DNA of 44,317 bases from the NCBI GenBank assembly GCA_030431975.1, contig JAUIHP010000008.1, forward strand, positions 1 through 44,317, written 5' to 3'. This document shows positions 9,151-17,802 of this stretch, one piece after another. The position numbers and the translations under genes are program-made. Below the pieces are notes generated by a model. It made no database searches, was not told the origin of the DNA, and saw nothing but the letters and a program-made list of their open reading frames with translations. The stretch is from a bacterium (GTDB lineage: Bacteria > Eisenbacteria > RBG-16-71-46 > CAIMUX01). Numbering within the stretch: position 1 is the stretch's first letter; each line of letters begins with the position of its first letter.

Positions 9151-10962
9151 TCAGTCGAGCTTGACGATGCGGGCGGCGGCCCCGTCGGTCCCGGCCCGCC
9201 GCGCGAAGTAAACGCCGCCGGGAAGATCGTGTCCGTCCCGGTCCTTGCCGTCCCAAGTGCCTTCCCACGCGTCGCCGGACCAGCCGAGGTTCAACCTGCG
9301 CACCTGCCGCCCGCTTGCATCCACGATTTCGATCGATGTTTCGCTTGAAAGCGCGGAGCCATCCGACGTGGGGTCCGCCGTCAACGCCAAACGGACATCC
9401 GATCGAAACGGATTCGGTGTCACCGGGAGCCAACTCAGGAAGTTGGGTTCGGATGTACTCGGAACCGAGGTCGTCGAGTTGGGAACGAGTGCGACCCAAA
9501 CATCCTGGTTTCCTTCGCGCGAGTCCTGATAGAAGGGATAGATGCGCTCGGCCGTCGCTGCGATTCCGTTGTAGTCACCGATGAAGTCGACCGTCGTGTC
9601 CCAGGGAAGGATGGGTTGGAACGACTCGGCGGTGACGCGAGTGTTGGCCTCCCAAGTGGCTCCGCCGTCTTGGGAACGCGACAGGTAGACGTCGATGCCG
9701 AACCCGTCTTCGCGACGGTCGTACCAAACGACATGGGCGACTCCGTTCGGGTCGAAGTCGATCCAGGGAAAGAACTGCGCTGCCGTTCCAGGGTCATCGT
9801 TGACCCGAACCGGCTCGCTCCAGGTCTGGCCTCCGTCACTCGAACGAATGCAAAGAATATCCGGGTTGCCGAAGCGTTCGTCGTTCCAGACCACGACCAG
9901 GTCTCCGGTCACCGGGTCAGCGTCCGCGGACGGGAGGTTGACCATGCGGAATCCGCCCGGTTGCGGCGTGGCCAATGGATTCATCGCGACGATGCCGCGG
10001 TCTTCTGACCAGGACGCGCCCTGGTCGGTCGAGGTCGCGATCCAAAGGCTGTCCTGAAAGCTGTCGCGCCAGAACATATGGTAGGTCCCGTCGGGTGCGA
10101 TGACTGGGCAGGCGCCATTGCCTCCGACGGAGTTGTCGGCGAGCACGATGTCGTTGCCGAAGGTCGCCCCTCCGTCGGTCGAGCGTGTCGCCGAAACCTT
10201 GGCCGGACTAAATCGAAAGTCGGCGAAACCGACGAGTACTTCATCACCGTCGGCGTCGATGTACGGCTTGTCATCGAAGCCCGTGTTGTTCGTGGCGGCG
10301 ACGGGAGTTGCCCAGGTCTGGCCGTGGTCGGTCGATCGCTGTACATATATGTCGATGTCGTTGCCGCCGCTCCCCGGACTTGCCAGGTAGGCGTAGTACC
10401 AGTTGCCGTTGCCTCCTGCCCGGACGGCCGGATCGCTGTGGAGATCATGTCCGCCCCCGAGAAAACCGCCGTTCCAGGATTGGCCGCCGTTGCTGGACCA
10501 GGAGACTCCCATGAAGAGTCCGTCGTCGGTGTACGAGTTCCAGCCCGCCACCAAGTGGTCTCCGTCTGCGTCGATGCTCGTTTCGTTTTGCGTGTGACCG
10601 TCGTCCGGTCCGAGGTTGAACTCGGTGAACCCCGTGCCGCGCGGGGCGGCGCGCAGTGCTTCGATCTGGCCGCGACTCTGTGGGGACCCAAGCTCGCCGG
10701 TACGCGGACGCCGCACGTCGAGCGGCAGGGTGTAGCCGTCTTCATCGACCTGCCCTGGAAACATTTCTTCACCAGACGGGCTCCGTAGCGGTTTGTTGGG
10801 ATCCAGAGCGGGTTGCCCCCGGTCGTCAAAGTCGCCCTGGCCGACGTGGCCACTTAGTCCGGCGTGTCGGTCCCGATCACCGCGGGGCGAAAGAACGAAC
10901 ACTACGCACAAGAGGACAAGTACGGAGACAAGAGCGGCCAATGCGGGACGTTGCGTTCTCAT
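9151..10962 (-). CDS. Secreted sialidase/BNR-fold protein with FlgD-like tail
   Basis: About 603 residues from the ATG at 10962, chosen because it begins a signal anchor (MRTQRPALAALVSVLVLLCV); the longer frame upstream is only open sequence. The central part has repeated Asp-box-like motifs (STDHGQTWATP, STDGGATFGN, STDQGASWSE, SSDGGQTWSE, SQDGGATWEA), the signature of six-bladed sialidase/BNR propellers. The Arg triad and Tyr/Glu of true sialidases could not be assigned, so catalysis is uncertain. The C-terminus has PNPFRSDVRLAL, IEIVDASGRQVRRL, GTWDGKDRDGHDLPGGVYF, a FlgD-like tail. It lies 31 bp after the sulfatase-like gene and is probably co-transcribed. Confidence 0.88.
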   Translation of the reverse strand: MRTQRPALAALVSVLVLLCVVFVLSPRGDRDRHAGLSGHVGQGDFDDRGQPALDPNKPLRSPSGEEMFPGQVDEDGYTLPLDVRRPRTGELGSPQSRGQIEALRAAPRGTGFTEFNLGPDDGHTQNETSIDADGDHLVAGWNSYTDDGLFMGVSWSSNGGQSWNGGFLGGGHDLHSDPAVRAGGNGNWYYAYLASPGSGGNDIDIYVQRSTDHGQTWATPVAATNNTGFDDKPYIDADGDEVLVGFADFRFSPAKVSATRSTDGGATFGNDIVLADNSVGGNGACPVIAPDGTYHMFWRDSFQDSLWIATSTDQGASWSEDRGIVAMNPLATPQPGGFRMVNLPSADADPVTGDLVVVWNDERFGNPDILCIRSSDGGQTWSEPVRVNDDPGTAAQFFPWIDFDPNGVAHVVWYDRREDGFGIDVYLSRSQDGGATWEANTRVTAESFQPILPWDTTVDFIGDYNGIAATAERIYPFYQDSREGNQDVWVALVPNSTTSVPSTSEPNFLSWLPVTPNPFRSDVRLALTADPTSDGSALSSETSIEIVDASGRQVRRLNLGWSGDAWEGTWDGKDRDGHDLPGGVYFARRAGTDGAAARIVKLD

Positions 10963-10993
10963 GGCGTTTACCTTTGGAAGAATGCTGCCGGTG

Positions 10994-13102
10994 TTAGGGT
11001 GCTCCGAGCGATGCCAGTATGCTGCGGATCCGGTTCGACTCCGGCCGGTTCGGATGGAACCGGATGAAGGCTTCCAGCACGGCCTTGGTCGACGCATCGT
11101 CGCCCATCTTCTGGCAGATCTGCCCGAGCATCAGCAACGTTGTCGGATCCGAGTCGGAGGTGCGCAGAGCCTGCTCGAGGACGACGCGTGCTTTGGGAAG
11201 CTGTTCCAGCTGGATGTGCACTCTGGCCAGCTCCTGAAGTGTCGCGACGCTTTTCGGGTCGGCCAGGGCTGCCAGTTGATAGTGGGGAAGAGCCTGATCG
11301 AATTGTTGCTTGCGAACGAATTGAAGCCCGACGAAGAGGTTGGCTTTGCCGTGCTTCGGATCGATCTCCAAAGCCTTCTTGTACGCGTCGAGGGCAGCCT
11401 CCGGGTTGCCGGATTGATCGAGGATCGTACCCAGGGACTGCCAAAGGGCGGCGTCGTCCGGGGTCTCATCGAGTAAGGCCTGATAGCAGTCGATGGCGGA
11501 AGCGACCTGTCCCATTCCGGCCAAAGCGTGGCACCGCGTCGCCTGGGCGCCTTTCTTCTCGGGATCGAGTTCGAGGGACGTTTCGGCCCACTTCAACGCC
11601 TCGCCGAAGTTTTGTACTTCGAGCTGACTGGCTGCGAGGCGCAGGGCGGCTTGTGACTTTTGGCGTTGATTCCACTGGATCACCGCATCTTTCGGATCCT
11701 CGAGCCCCATTTCCCAACCGGGTTTGAGAACAGCGGATTCCGTGGGTGCTGTGCCGACGTAGCCCAGCGCTGCGAGCTGTTCGGCGGTCTCTTTGTTCGG
11801 TGCTGCAGTGCGAGCGTCCAGTCGGTAAAAGGAGTCCCGTTGCAGATAGACCTGAAGGGAACGTTCCATCTTCGTTGCGCGCTCCGCTTCGCTCTCGATG
11901 CGGTTCTGGGTTTCGGCCGGGTCCCGACGCAGGTCATAAAGCTCCGGTCGCGGAGACTTGAGGTACTTCCAGTTGCCCTCACGCCAACCCACGACCTCGC
12001 TCCAACGGTGAGCCATGCGCATGTAGTACGTCTCGAGATAGACCGGCTGATCTTCCAGGGTAACGAACCTCGGTTGCGCCGAGGCCGTACCACCGGCATC
12101 CGCGTCCGTCGTGTTTCCGCGGACGGCCGAATGGACCGGCTCCAGCAGATTCCTGCCTTGAAAGGAAGCGGGTGCGGCCTGACCACAGGCACCAAGAAGG
12201 GTGGGCGCAACATCGACGAGGGGGGCCGTCCCCTGAACGCGACACGCCGGAATTCCGGGCCCGGACAGGATCCAGGGTACGTGCTGCGTCGTCTGATAGA
12301 GGAACGCTCCGTGTCCGACCTCGTTGTGCTCTTCGAAGGACTCACCGTGATCGGCGACGACGCAGACCACGGTGTTCTCCCGACGTTTGGCCTGCGTCAG
12401 GGCGGAAAGCAGCTCCCCGATCATGGCGTCGGTCGACGCGACTTCCGCGGCGTAGGGATCGCCGGGGTAGTTCTCCATGTAGTCGGGAATCGGATCGTAG
12501 GGTTCATGCGGATCAAACAGGTGAACCGTGAGAAAGAAGGGAGTGTTTCCGTTTCTCCCATTCAACCAGTCGACGGCCCGACGGATGGTTTCCGCGCCGC
12601 GCCGCTGTGCGCCGATCAGACTGCCACTGACGGGAGCGTACTGTGGGTGATAGACGGCATACGGCATGGACAAATCATCGTCGTAGGTCGCGAACCCTTG
12701 CCCGATACCGGTGTCTTTCCGAAGCGGCACCGCCGAAACAAAGGCTGCCGTTTCGTACCCTGCATCGGTCATGACTTCGGCCAAGGTGGTGGCGTCCGCC
12801 GCGAGCGCGAACCCTGAGTGGCCCTTGATGCCGTGCAGGTCGGGTTGCAACGAGGTGAAAACCGTCGCCGTCGAGCCTAATGTGAACGGATTGTGGCTCG
12901 TCGCGTCCTCGAAAAGGACCCCCGCCTCGGCCAGTCGGTCCAGGTTCGGCATTTGCGCCCTTCCACCGTAGGGGGAGAGCACATCGGCGCGGGTCGTGTC
13001 GAGAATGACGAGCAGCAGGTTGGGGGAGCCCTGTTCCGCGCAGCCCACGGACCAGAGAAGGAGTACCGTGGCCAGCCCCAGCTTTCCGAGCGAATGCATC
13101 AT
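10994..13102 (-). CDS. Sulfatase-fold (alkaline phosphatase superfamily) lipoprotein with C-terminal TPRs
   Basis: A 702-residue protein. The N-terminal signal ends in a lipobox-like SVGC with Cys21. The sulfatase fold begins at PNLLLVILDTTRAD (metal ligand Asp35), with ADHGESFEEH and GHGAFLYQTTQHVPW further on. The position that carries the formylglycine Cys or Ser in sulfatases reads TLGSTATVFTS, with Thr74, so it is not a classical FGly sulfatase; a Thr nucleophile as in phosphoglycerol-transferase-type members is possible. Residues about 490-700 are TPR repeats (ALWQSLGTILDQSGNPEAAL, KANLFVGLQF). The ATG at 13102 overlaps the SGNH-hydrolase stop (ATGA), indicating coupling. The substrate may be a surface polysaccharide or lipid, by inference. 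Confidence 0.9.
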   Translation of the reverse strand: MMHSLGKLGLATVLLLWSVGCAEQGSPNLLLVILDTTRADVLSPYGGRAQMPNLDRLAEAGVLFEDATSHNPFTLGSTATVFTSLQPDLHGIKGHSGFALAADATTLAEVMTDAGYETAAFVSAVPLRKDTGIGQGFATYDDDLSMPYAVYHPQYAPVSGSLIGAQRRGAETIRRAVDWLNGRNGNTPFFLTVHLFDPHEPYDPIPDYMENYPGDPYAAEVASTDAMIGELLSALTQAKRRENTVVCVVADHGESFEEHNEVGHGAFLYQTTQHVPWILSGPGIPACRVQGTAPLVDVAPTLLGACGQAAPASFQGRNLLEPVHSAVRGNTTDADAGGTASAQPRFVTLEDQPVYLETYYMRMAHRWSEVVGWREGNWKYLKSPRPELYDLRRDPAETQNRIESEAERATKMERSLQVYLQRDSFYRLDARTAAPNKETAEQLAALGYVGTAPTESAVLKPGWEMGLEDPKDAVIQWNQRQKSQAALRLAASQLEVQNFGEALKWAETSLELDPEKKGAQATRCHALAGMGQVASAIDCYQALLDETPDDAALWQSLGTILDQSGNPEAALDAYKKALEIDPKHGKANLFVGLQFVRKQQFDQALPHYQLAALADPKSVATLQELARVHIQLEQLPKARVVLEQALRTSDSDPTTLLMLGQICQKMGDDASTKAVLEAFIRFHPNRPESNRIRSILASLGAP

Positions 13103-14139
13103 CGATCTAGTCTATCAAATCGAAGAAACGGGCGGAGGAACTCCGCGCTCTGTTCTGCGGCGATCGCGTGTCCCCGTGCCCGCCAATGTCCGTCGTGGAC
13201 GAAGAAAGTGTCGTCGCGCCGGGCCTCAATCTGCGGGTTCACGTTGAAGAAGGGAACTCCCAAACGCTCGCAGGTCTCCTGCAGCGCCTGATCCATGATC
13301 GGACCGCGAGTCGTGGCCTGGATGACGACAAAACGGGCGCCGGTGGATTCGACTTCGTTTCGGAACTCCCGCAGGACGATCGCCATGGTTTCCCATGCCC
13401 CTTCCGGAGGGATCAACTCCTTCGTGCCGGACTGCTCTCCACGCGCCTCGGCCTCTTCAAGTTCTTCCTTCTGCGTAAGCGACATGAGGCGGATCTTGAG
13501 GAAGTGGTACCCGTGAGATTGCTGCTTCAAGAAGTCGAGGACACTGCGGGCGATCCGCTTCGAGCCGGAAAGCGTCACGTCCTGTAGCGCCATGGTGTTG
13601 TTCTCGACTCGGTAGAGCCGTCGGTCGCCGGTCAACAGGTCCCAGGGATCGTTGGCCACGAAGAGGTAGACGACCAGGTCCGGATCGAAGGGCCGCGCCG
13701 TCCCGAGGTAGCGTTTCAAGGAAGAGACCGGACCGAAGCCGCTGACCCCGAAGTTCAGGACTTCGACTCCGGCAGGGTGTTCCCCCCGAAATCGGCCTTC
13801 GAGTTGTTGGGTGTAGGACTCGGTGAGTTCGACCTGCATGGCCTCGACGAAGGAATCTCCCACCACCGCGATTCGACGCATGCCATTCGGTTTCTCGACT
13901 GTCCGGGAGAGGTCCCGCATTCCGTGCTCGTTGTACTCGACGAGAGCGCGAAACTCGGATCTTTCGTGATGGAATCGGGCGCCGGGCACAGGCTCGTAGA
14001 AGGTCGCCTCGGAAAACCGGTAGCGAACCAGAGCCTGAGGTTCGAAGAAACGAACTGCGAGTTCGAAGACAGCCGCGCCGATCAGGGTCCCGACCGCAAC
14101 CAGGGTCAGGTTGAAGAGAATGGTACGAAAGCGGTGCAT
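13099..14139 (-). CDS. SGNH/GDSL-family hydrolase, membrane-anchored
   Basis: About 346 residues from ATG 14139, where an N-terminal hydrophobic anchor starts (MHRFRTILFNLTLVAVGTL). Block I is RRIAVVGDSFVEAMQV with the nucleophile Ser in GDS. A conserved Gly block is seen in LNFGVSGFGPVSS, an Asn in LFVANDPWDL, and the Asp/His block in HDGHWRARGHAIAA. These fit an SGNH hydrolase of the type that removes or transfers acyl groups on extracellular glycans. The 3' end overlaps the sulfatase-like gene by 4 nt. The start lies 103 bp from uvrC on the opposite strand. No strong Shine-Dalgarno is visible, so the exact start is less certain. Confidence 0.87.
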   Translation of the reverse strand: MHRFRTILFNLTLVAVGTLIGAAVFELAVRFFEPQALVRYRFSEATFYEPVPGARFHHERSEFRALVEYNEHGMRDLSRTVEKPNGMRRIAVVGDSFVEAMQVELTESYTQQLEGRFRGEHPAGVEVLNFGVSGFGPVSSLKRYLGTARPFDPDLVVYLFVANDPWDLLTGDRRLYRVENNTMALQDVTLSGSKRIARSVLDFLKQQSHGYHFLKIRLMSLTQKEELEEAEARGEQSGTKELIPPEGAWETMAIVLREFRNEVESTGARFVVIQATTRGPIMDQALQETCERLGVPFFNVNPQIEARRDDTFFVHDGHWRARGHAIAAEQSAEFLRPFLRFDRLDR

Positions 14140-14206
14140 GTCGGACGAGACTGCAGGCAAGAGTATCCCGGCGCAAGAGTGGAGAGAGCCGGCCGGTCCG
14201 CGACTG

Positions 14207-14235
14207 GGGACAGAACCGCCCGGCCCGGCTACAAT
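14207..14235 (+). promoter_or_regulatory. Predicted sigma-70 promoter for uvrC
   Basis: GGGACA (14207-14212) and TACAAT (14230-14235) are separated by 17 nt, a good fit to -35/-10 elements. The uvrC GTG begins only 7 nt after the -10 box, so the mRNA would start at or next to the start codon. No ribosome-binding motif is visible, consistent with leaderless translation. Confidence 0.5.
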
Positions 14236-14241
14236 GACCTC

Positions 14242-16221
14242 GTGAAAGGAAGACGACGAAGCAAACTCCCGCAGCCGGCCCACCGAAGGCCGGAAACCGA
14301 GGGACTCCCAGGGACGGGAGATGGAGTCGTCCAGGAGCTACCCGGCAGTTGGGCGCCGAGTGAGGAACTCGCGGACGACTGGAAGGAGCAGCTGGAGGCC
14401 AAGCTCGAACTGCTTCCGCGCAAACCCGGTGTCTACATCTTCCGGGACGGCCGCGGTCGCGTGCTCTATGTCGGCAAGGCCAAGAACCTGGTCAACCGGG
14501 TCCGGAACTACTTTCGCGGACCGGAGCCGGTCGACGATCGCCTGCGCCGGCTCCGTCGCGCGATCCGGAATCTCGACTACATCGCTTTGGCGACGGAAGC
14601 GGAAGCGCTCATCCTCGAGTCGCATCTCATCAAGCAGTACTACCCGCGTTTCAACATCCAGCTCAAAGACGACAAGAAGTATCCGTATCTCAAAATCACG
14701 GATCACAAGTTCCCCGCCATGTTCCTGACCCGCCACGTCGTCGCGGACGGATCGCGGTACTTCGGGCCCTTCATCAAGGTCAAGGATCTGCGAAAGACGC
14801 TTCGCGTTCTTCGGTCCGTCTTTCAGCTTCGCAACTGCACGGACCAACGACTGGAGCGCGGCGGCCGCGAGTGCCTGCAGTACTTCATCGGGAACTGCTC
14901 CGCTCCCTGTACGCAGCGGGTCGATCGCGAAGGCTACGAACAGCAGGTCCAACCGCTCATCAACTTCCTGACGGGTAAAGGCGAAATCGTGTTGGACTCG
15001 TTGCGAAAGAAAATGAGAGCGGCCGCAGCAGAGCACAAGTTTGAGGAGGCTGCTCGTCTCCGCGACGGTATCCAGACCCTGGATCTGCTCATGCTCGAGC
15101 AACGCATGACGCCGCCTCTGGAGAAGGACGCCGACGTCGTAGGTCTGGCCATGCGAGGGAACCAGGCATGCGCGGTCTTCTTTCACGTCCGTGAAGGCAA
15201 GGTACTGGGGAAGAGCCACCGCATCCTCAAACAGGTGGCGGGTCGGGATGAAGCCGAGACGTTGCGGGCGCTTCTTCTCGCGCTCTTTCTGGATGCCCCT
15301 TCCGTTCCCGGACGCATCATTGCCGCGCACGCTCCGGAAGATCATGAAAGCCTGGAGGCGTTGCTCAGTGAGAGGTGCGGACACCGGGTACGCATCGAGA
15401 CCCGGCAACGCGGCGACCTGGGTGAGCTGCTCGCGGGTGCGAAGGAAAACGCGCACCTGCTGCTCGAAGAGGAAGAGCTGCTGGCGGCGAGCAAACGTCG
15501 GCGCGTCGCCCGCGCCGTCTACGAGCTGCAGGAGGTTCTCGACCTTCCGCAGCCGCCCTACCAGATCGAGGGATTCGACATCAGCAACATCCAAGGGCGC
15601 TATCCGGTCGCGTCCGTGGCCTGTTTTCGCGACGGAAAGCCCTGGAAGGGTGGTTACCGCCGCATTAAGATGGATCACATAGAAGGGCCCGACGATTTCG
15701 CAATGATGGAGGAGGCCGTGCGGCGACGCCTCCAGCGGATCGAAACCCGGGGAGAGGTGCCTCCAGACCTCATCCTCATCGACGGGGGAATCGGCCAGGT
15801 CGGTCGGGCGCTTTCGGTCATGGAAGAAATGGGATACGCCCGTATTCCACTGCTGGGGTTGGCCAAGAAAGAGGAGGAGATCGTACTCCCCCGAGGCGGC
15901 CAGCCCGTGCGACTACCGCGAACCTCTCCAGCACTACAGCTCTTGCAACGGGTCCGGGATGAAGCCCATCGCTTTGCCGTGACGTATCACCGTCAGCGGC
16001 GGACGAAGGCGCAAAAGGAGTCGAAGTTGGACGCCGTGCCCGGAGTCGGAGCCGCGCGCCGGAGGCGCCTTCTCAAAGCATTTGGAAGCGTGGATGGAAT
16101 TCTCGCTGCGGGCGAGAGCCGGGTGTCGGAAGAACCTGGAATCGGTCCCAAGTTGGCCAAGGTCCTGATGGAGCATTTGAGTGAGCCGAGAAACGAAGGC
16201 AACGACGAATCCGCTTCTTGA
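14242..16221 (+). CDS. uvrC: UvrABC excinuclease subunit C
   Basis: About 659 residues from the only start codon close to the domain (GTG 14242). UvrC makes the 3' and 5' incisions around UvrB-marked DNA lesions in nucleotide excision repair. The GIY-YIG nuclease domain starts near residue 61 (KPGVYIFRDGRGRVLYVGKA). A UVR motif binding UvrB follows the middle (KFEEAARLRDGIQTL). The RNase H-like 5' nuclease domain is clear (IEGFDISNIQGRYPVAS, DLILIDGGIGQVGRAL). Tandem helix-hairpin-helix motifs close the protein (DAVPGVGAARRRRLLKAFGS, EEPGIGPKLAKVL). The next gene overlaps its last 41 nt. The frame is open well upstream, but that part runs antisense through the SGNH gene and is not UvrC-like. 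Confidence 0.97.
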   Translation: MKGRRRSKLPQPAHRRPETEGLPGTGDGVVQELPGSWAPSEELADDWKEQLEAKLELLPRKPGVYIFRDGRGRVLYVGKAKNLVNRVRNYFRGPEPVDDRLRRLRRAIRNLDYIALATEAEALILESHLIKQYYPRFNIQLKDDKKYPYLKITDHKFPAMFLTRHVVADGSRYFGPFIKVKDLRKTLRVLRSVFQLRNCTDQRLERGGRECLQYFIGNCSAPCTQRVDREGYEQQVQPLINFLTGKGEIVLDSLRKKMRAAAAEHKFEEAARLRDGIQTLDLLMLEQRMTPPLEKDADVVGLAMRGNQACAVFFHVREGKVLGKSHRILKQVAGRDEAETLRALLLALFLDAPSVPGRIIAAHAPEDHESLEALLSERCGHRVRIETRQRGDLGELLAGAKENAHLLLEEEELLAASKRRRVARAVYELQEVLDLPQPPYQIEGFDISNIQGRYPVASVACFRDGKPWKGGYRRIKMDHIEGPDDFAMMEEAVRRRLQRIETRGEVPPDLILIDGGIGQVGRALSVMEEMGYARIPLLGLAKKEEEIVLPRGGQPVRLPRTSPALQLLQRVRDEAHRFAVTYHRQRRTKAQKESKLDAVPGVGAARRRRLLKAFGSVDGILAAGESRVSEEPGIGPKLAKVLMEHLSEPRNEGNDESAS

Positions 16222-17098
16222 TTCGTTCGTCGATCATTTGACTTTCGAGCGTCGCCTTTCGCCGCGCACGGTGGACTCGTATGCCTCGGACATCCGGGGA
16301 CTCCTGGAGACCCTGGAGAAATGGGAAGTCGATCCTATCCGCGCGGTCGGACCGGACATCCTCCGCGAGTATCTGGCGCATCTTCACGATCTGGGTCGGG
16401 CCGCAAGCAGCCGCCAGCGGAGTCGCGCATCCATTCGAGCTTTCTACCGCCTGCTCGAGCGGGAGGGGCGGGTGCGTCCGAACCCGGCGACCGACCTGGA
16501 GGCGCCGGCACAGGGCAGGGATCTTCCGCACGTGATCGCGGTCGAGGATATCGAGTCCCTTCTGGCCGCCTGCGCCGGGCAGGAGCCGCTCCAGGTCCGT
16601 GATCGCGCCATGATCGAAACGGCCTACGGCGCGGGCCTGCGGGTTTCCGAGCTCATCGAGTTGGGCAATGAGGACGCCGACCTGCGAGACTGCTGGCTCC
16701 GCGTCCGCGGCAAAGGCAACAAGGAGAGGGTGGTCCCGATTGGTGGAGGAGCGGTCGAGGCTCTTCTCCGGTATCTGGAGGGCCCCCGAAGCATCCTACT
16801 GGGTGCCCGTTCCGATCCGGGCACGGTGTTTCTCAACGCGCGGGGACGGAGCCTCAGCCGGATGGGCTTCTGGAAGATTCTCCGGAAGCGGGCGGTCGAG
16901 GCGGGGCTTCCCGCCCACAGGATCCACCCGCACACGCTACGGCACAGCTACGCCACCCACCTGCTGCATGGGGGAGCATCACTTCGAGTCGTACAGGAGC
17001 TGTTGGGGCACAACCACCTGCAAACTACAGAGATATATACGGCCGTAGATCGCGACTATCTGCGTAAGGTTCATCGGGAGTACCACCCCCGGGGTTAA
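16181..17098 (+). CDS. xerD: Tyrosine recombinase XerC/XerD
   Basis: A 305-residue tyrosine recombinase, likely the cell's chromosome-dimer resolvase acting at dif before division. An N-terminal SAM-like core-binding domain (about 12-100) precedes the catalytic domain. All six catalytic residues are visible: Arg154 (GLRVSEL), Lys178 (RGKGNKER), His251 and Arg254 (HTLRHSYATHLL), His277 (LLGHNHLQTTEIYT) and Tyr286. Length is typical for XerC/D. The GTG start lies inside the end of uvrC (41-nt overlap) with GGAG 7 nt upstream, so the genes are co-transcribed. XerC versus XerD cannot be settled from sequence alone; the symbol is provisional. No flanking att sites suggest an integrase of a mobile element. 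Confidence 0.92.
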   Translation: MSRETKATTNPLLDSFVDHLTFERRLSPRTVDSYASDIRGLLETLEKWEVDPIRAVGPDILREYLAHLHDLGRAASSRQRSRASIRAFYRLLEREGRVRPNPATDLEAPAQGRDLPHVIAVEDIESLLAACAGQEPLQVRDRAMIETAYGAGLRVSELIELGNEDADLRDCWLRVRGKGNKERVVPIGGGAVEALLRYLEGPRSILLGARSDPGTVFLNARGRSLSRMGFWKILRKRAVEAGLPAHRIHPHTLRHSYATHLLHGGASLRVVQELLGHNHLQTTEIYTAVDRDYLRKVHREYHPRG

Positions 17099-17108
17099 GG
17101 AGGGACGG

Positions 17109-17780
17109 ATGGGTCGAGGAGTGGACGGAAAACACAGGGTGCAAGCGCGTCGACCAGGGTCGAGGCGGGTTCTGAGGATCCTCGGAATCCTGGCTTTTGG
17201 AGTCTTTCTCTCGTTGGCGGCCGGCGAAGCCAAGGCCTACGAGCAGCGTACCAGCACCCCGAGCGTCGGGATCATGGCCGGAATCGGCTTCATGAGCGGA
17301 TCGGACGAATTCGCGACCGAGGGCACCACACCGACGATCATCCCGTACGAGGCCTTCGACCTCGGTTTCGGGCTCGGAATCCATGTCCGCTACAGCCTGG
17401 ATCGGCGCAGCGCCATCGGCGTCTCCTTCGAGGATCTTCGCTTCGAGCGAAAGAGCGGGGAGGACACGGAGGCTGAGCAGTACCAGGTAAACAACTTCCT
17501 GGCACGGTACTACGTCTACTTCGCCCGCCGGGAACGTCTCAGCCGGTACATTGCGGCCGGCATCGGCTTCCACCGCCCCTCCTTCCGGCTCGATGATCAG
17601 GAGAACATCCTGCCCGGCGAGGGCTTAACGGCGAACCTGGGAGTCGGTTTGGAGTACTTCTTTACGAGGGCCGTCGCTCTGGACGGAGCGGTGGACGGCT
17701 ACCTGTTGCGACCCAAGGGAGGGTCGATCGTAGCTGCGGAGGCCAGGATCGGCCTTCAACTCTACTTCATCAGGCGATAA
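17109..17780 (+). CDS. Small outer-membrane beta-barrel protein
   Basis: A 223-residue exported protein, ten bases after the recombinase stop, with AGGGAC before the ATG. It has a long basic n-region and hydrophobic core (ILGILAFGVFLSLAAGEAKA) giving a signal peptide cleaved near residue 43. The mature part alternates polar and aromatic residues (VGIMAGIGFMSG, LGFGLGIHVRYSL, YYVYFARRERLSRYIAAGIG, LGVGLEYFFTRAVAL, IGLQLYFIRR), as in OmpA/OmpW-like eight-stranded barrels. It is likely co-transcribed with uvrC-xerD and the SNF2 gene. The transported or bound molecule is unknown. Confidence 0.8.
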   Translation: MGRGVDGKHRVQARRPGSRRVLRILGILAFGVFLSLAAGEAKAYEQRTSTPSVGIMAGIGFMSGSDEFATEGTTPTIIPYEAFDLGFGLGIHVRYSLDRRSAIGVSFEDLRFERKSGEDTEAEQYQVNNFLARYYVYFARRERLSRYIAAGIGFHRPSFRLDDQENILPGEGLTANLGVGLEYFFTRAVALDGAVDGYLLRPKGGSIVAAEARIGLQLYFIRR

Positions 17781-17802
17781 GAGGGGTGTAGAGGGAGACC
17801 GC

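Noticed and set aside
16181-17098. Tyrosine recombinase as integrase of a mobile element beside the tRNA gene
   Set aside because: It overlaps uvrC, has XerC/D length and motifs, lies 16 kb from the tRNA, and no att-like direct repeats or cargo genes are seen.
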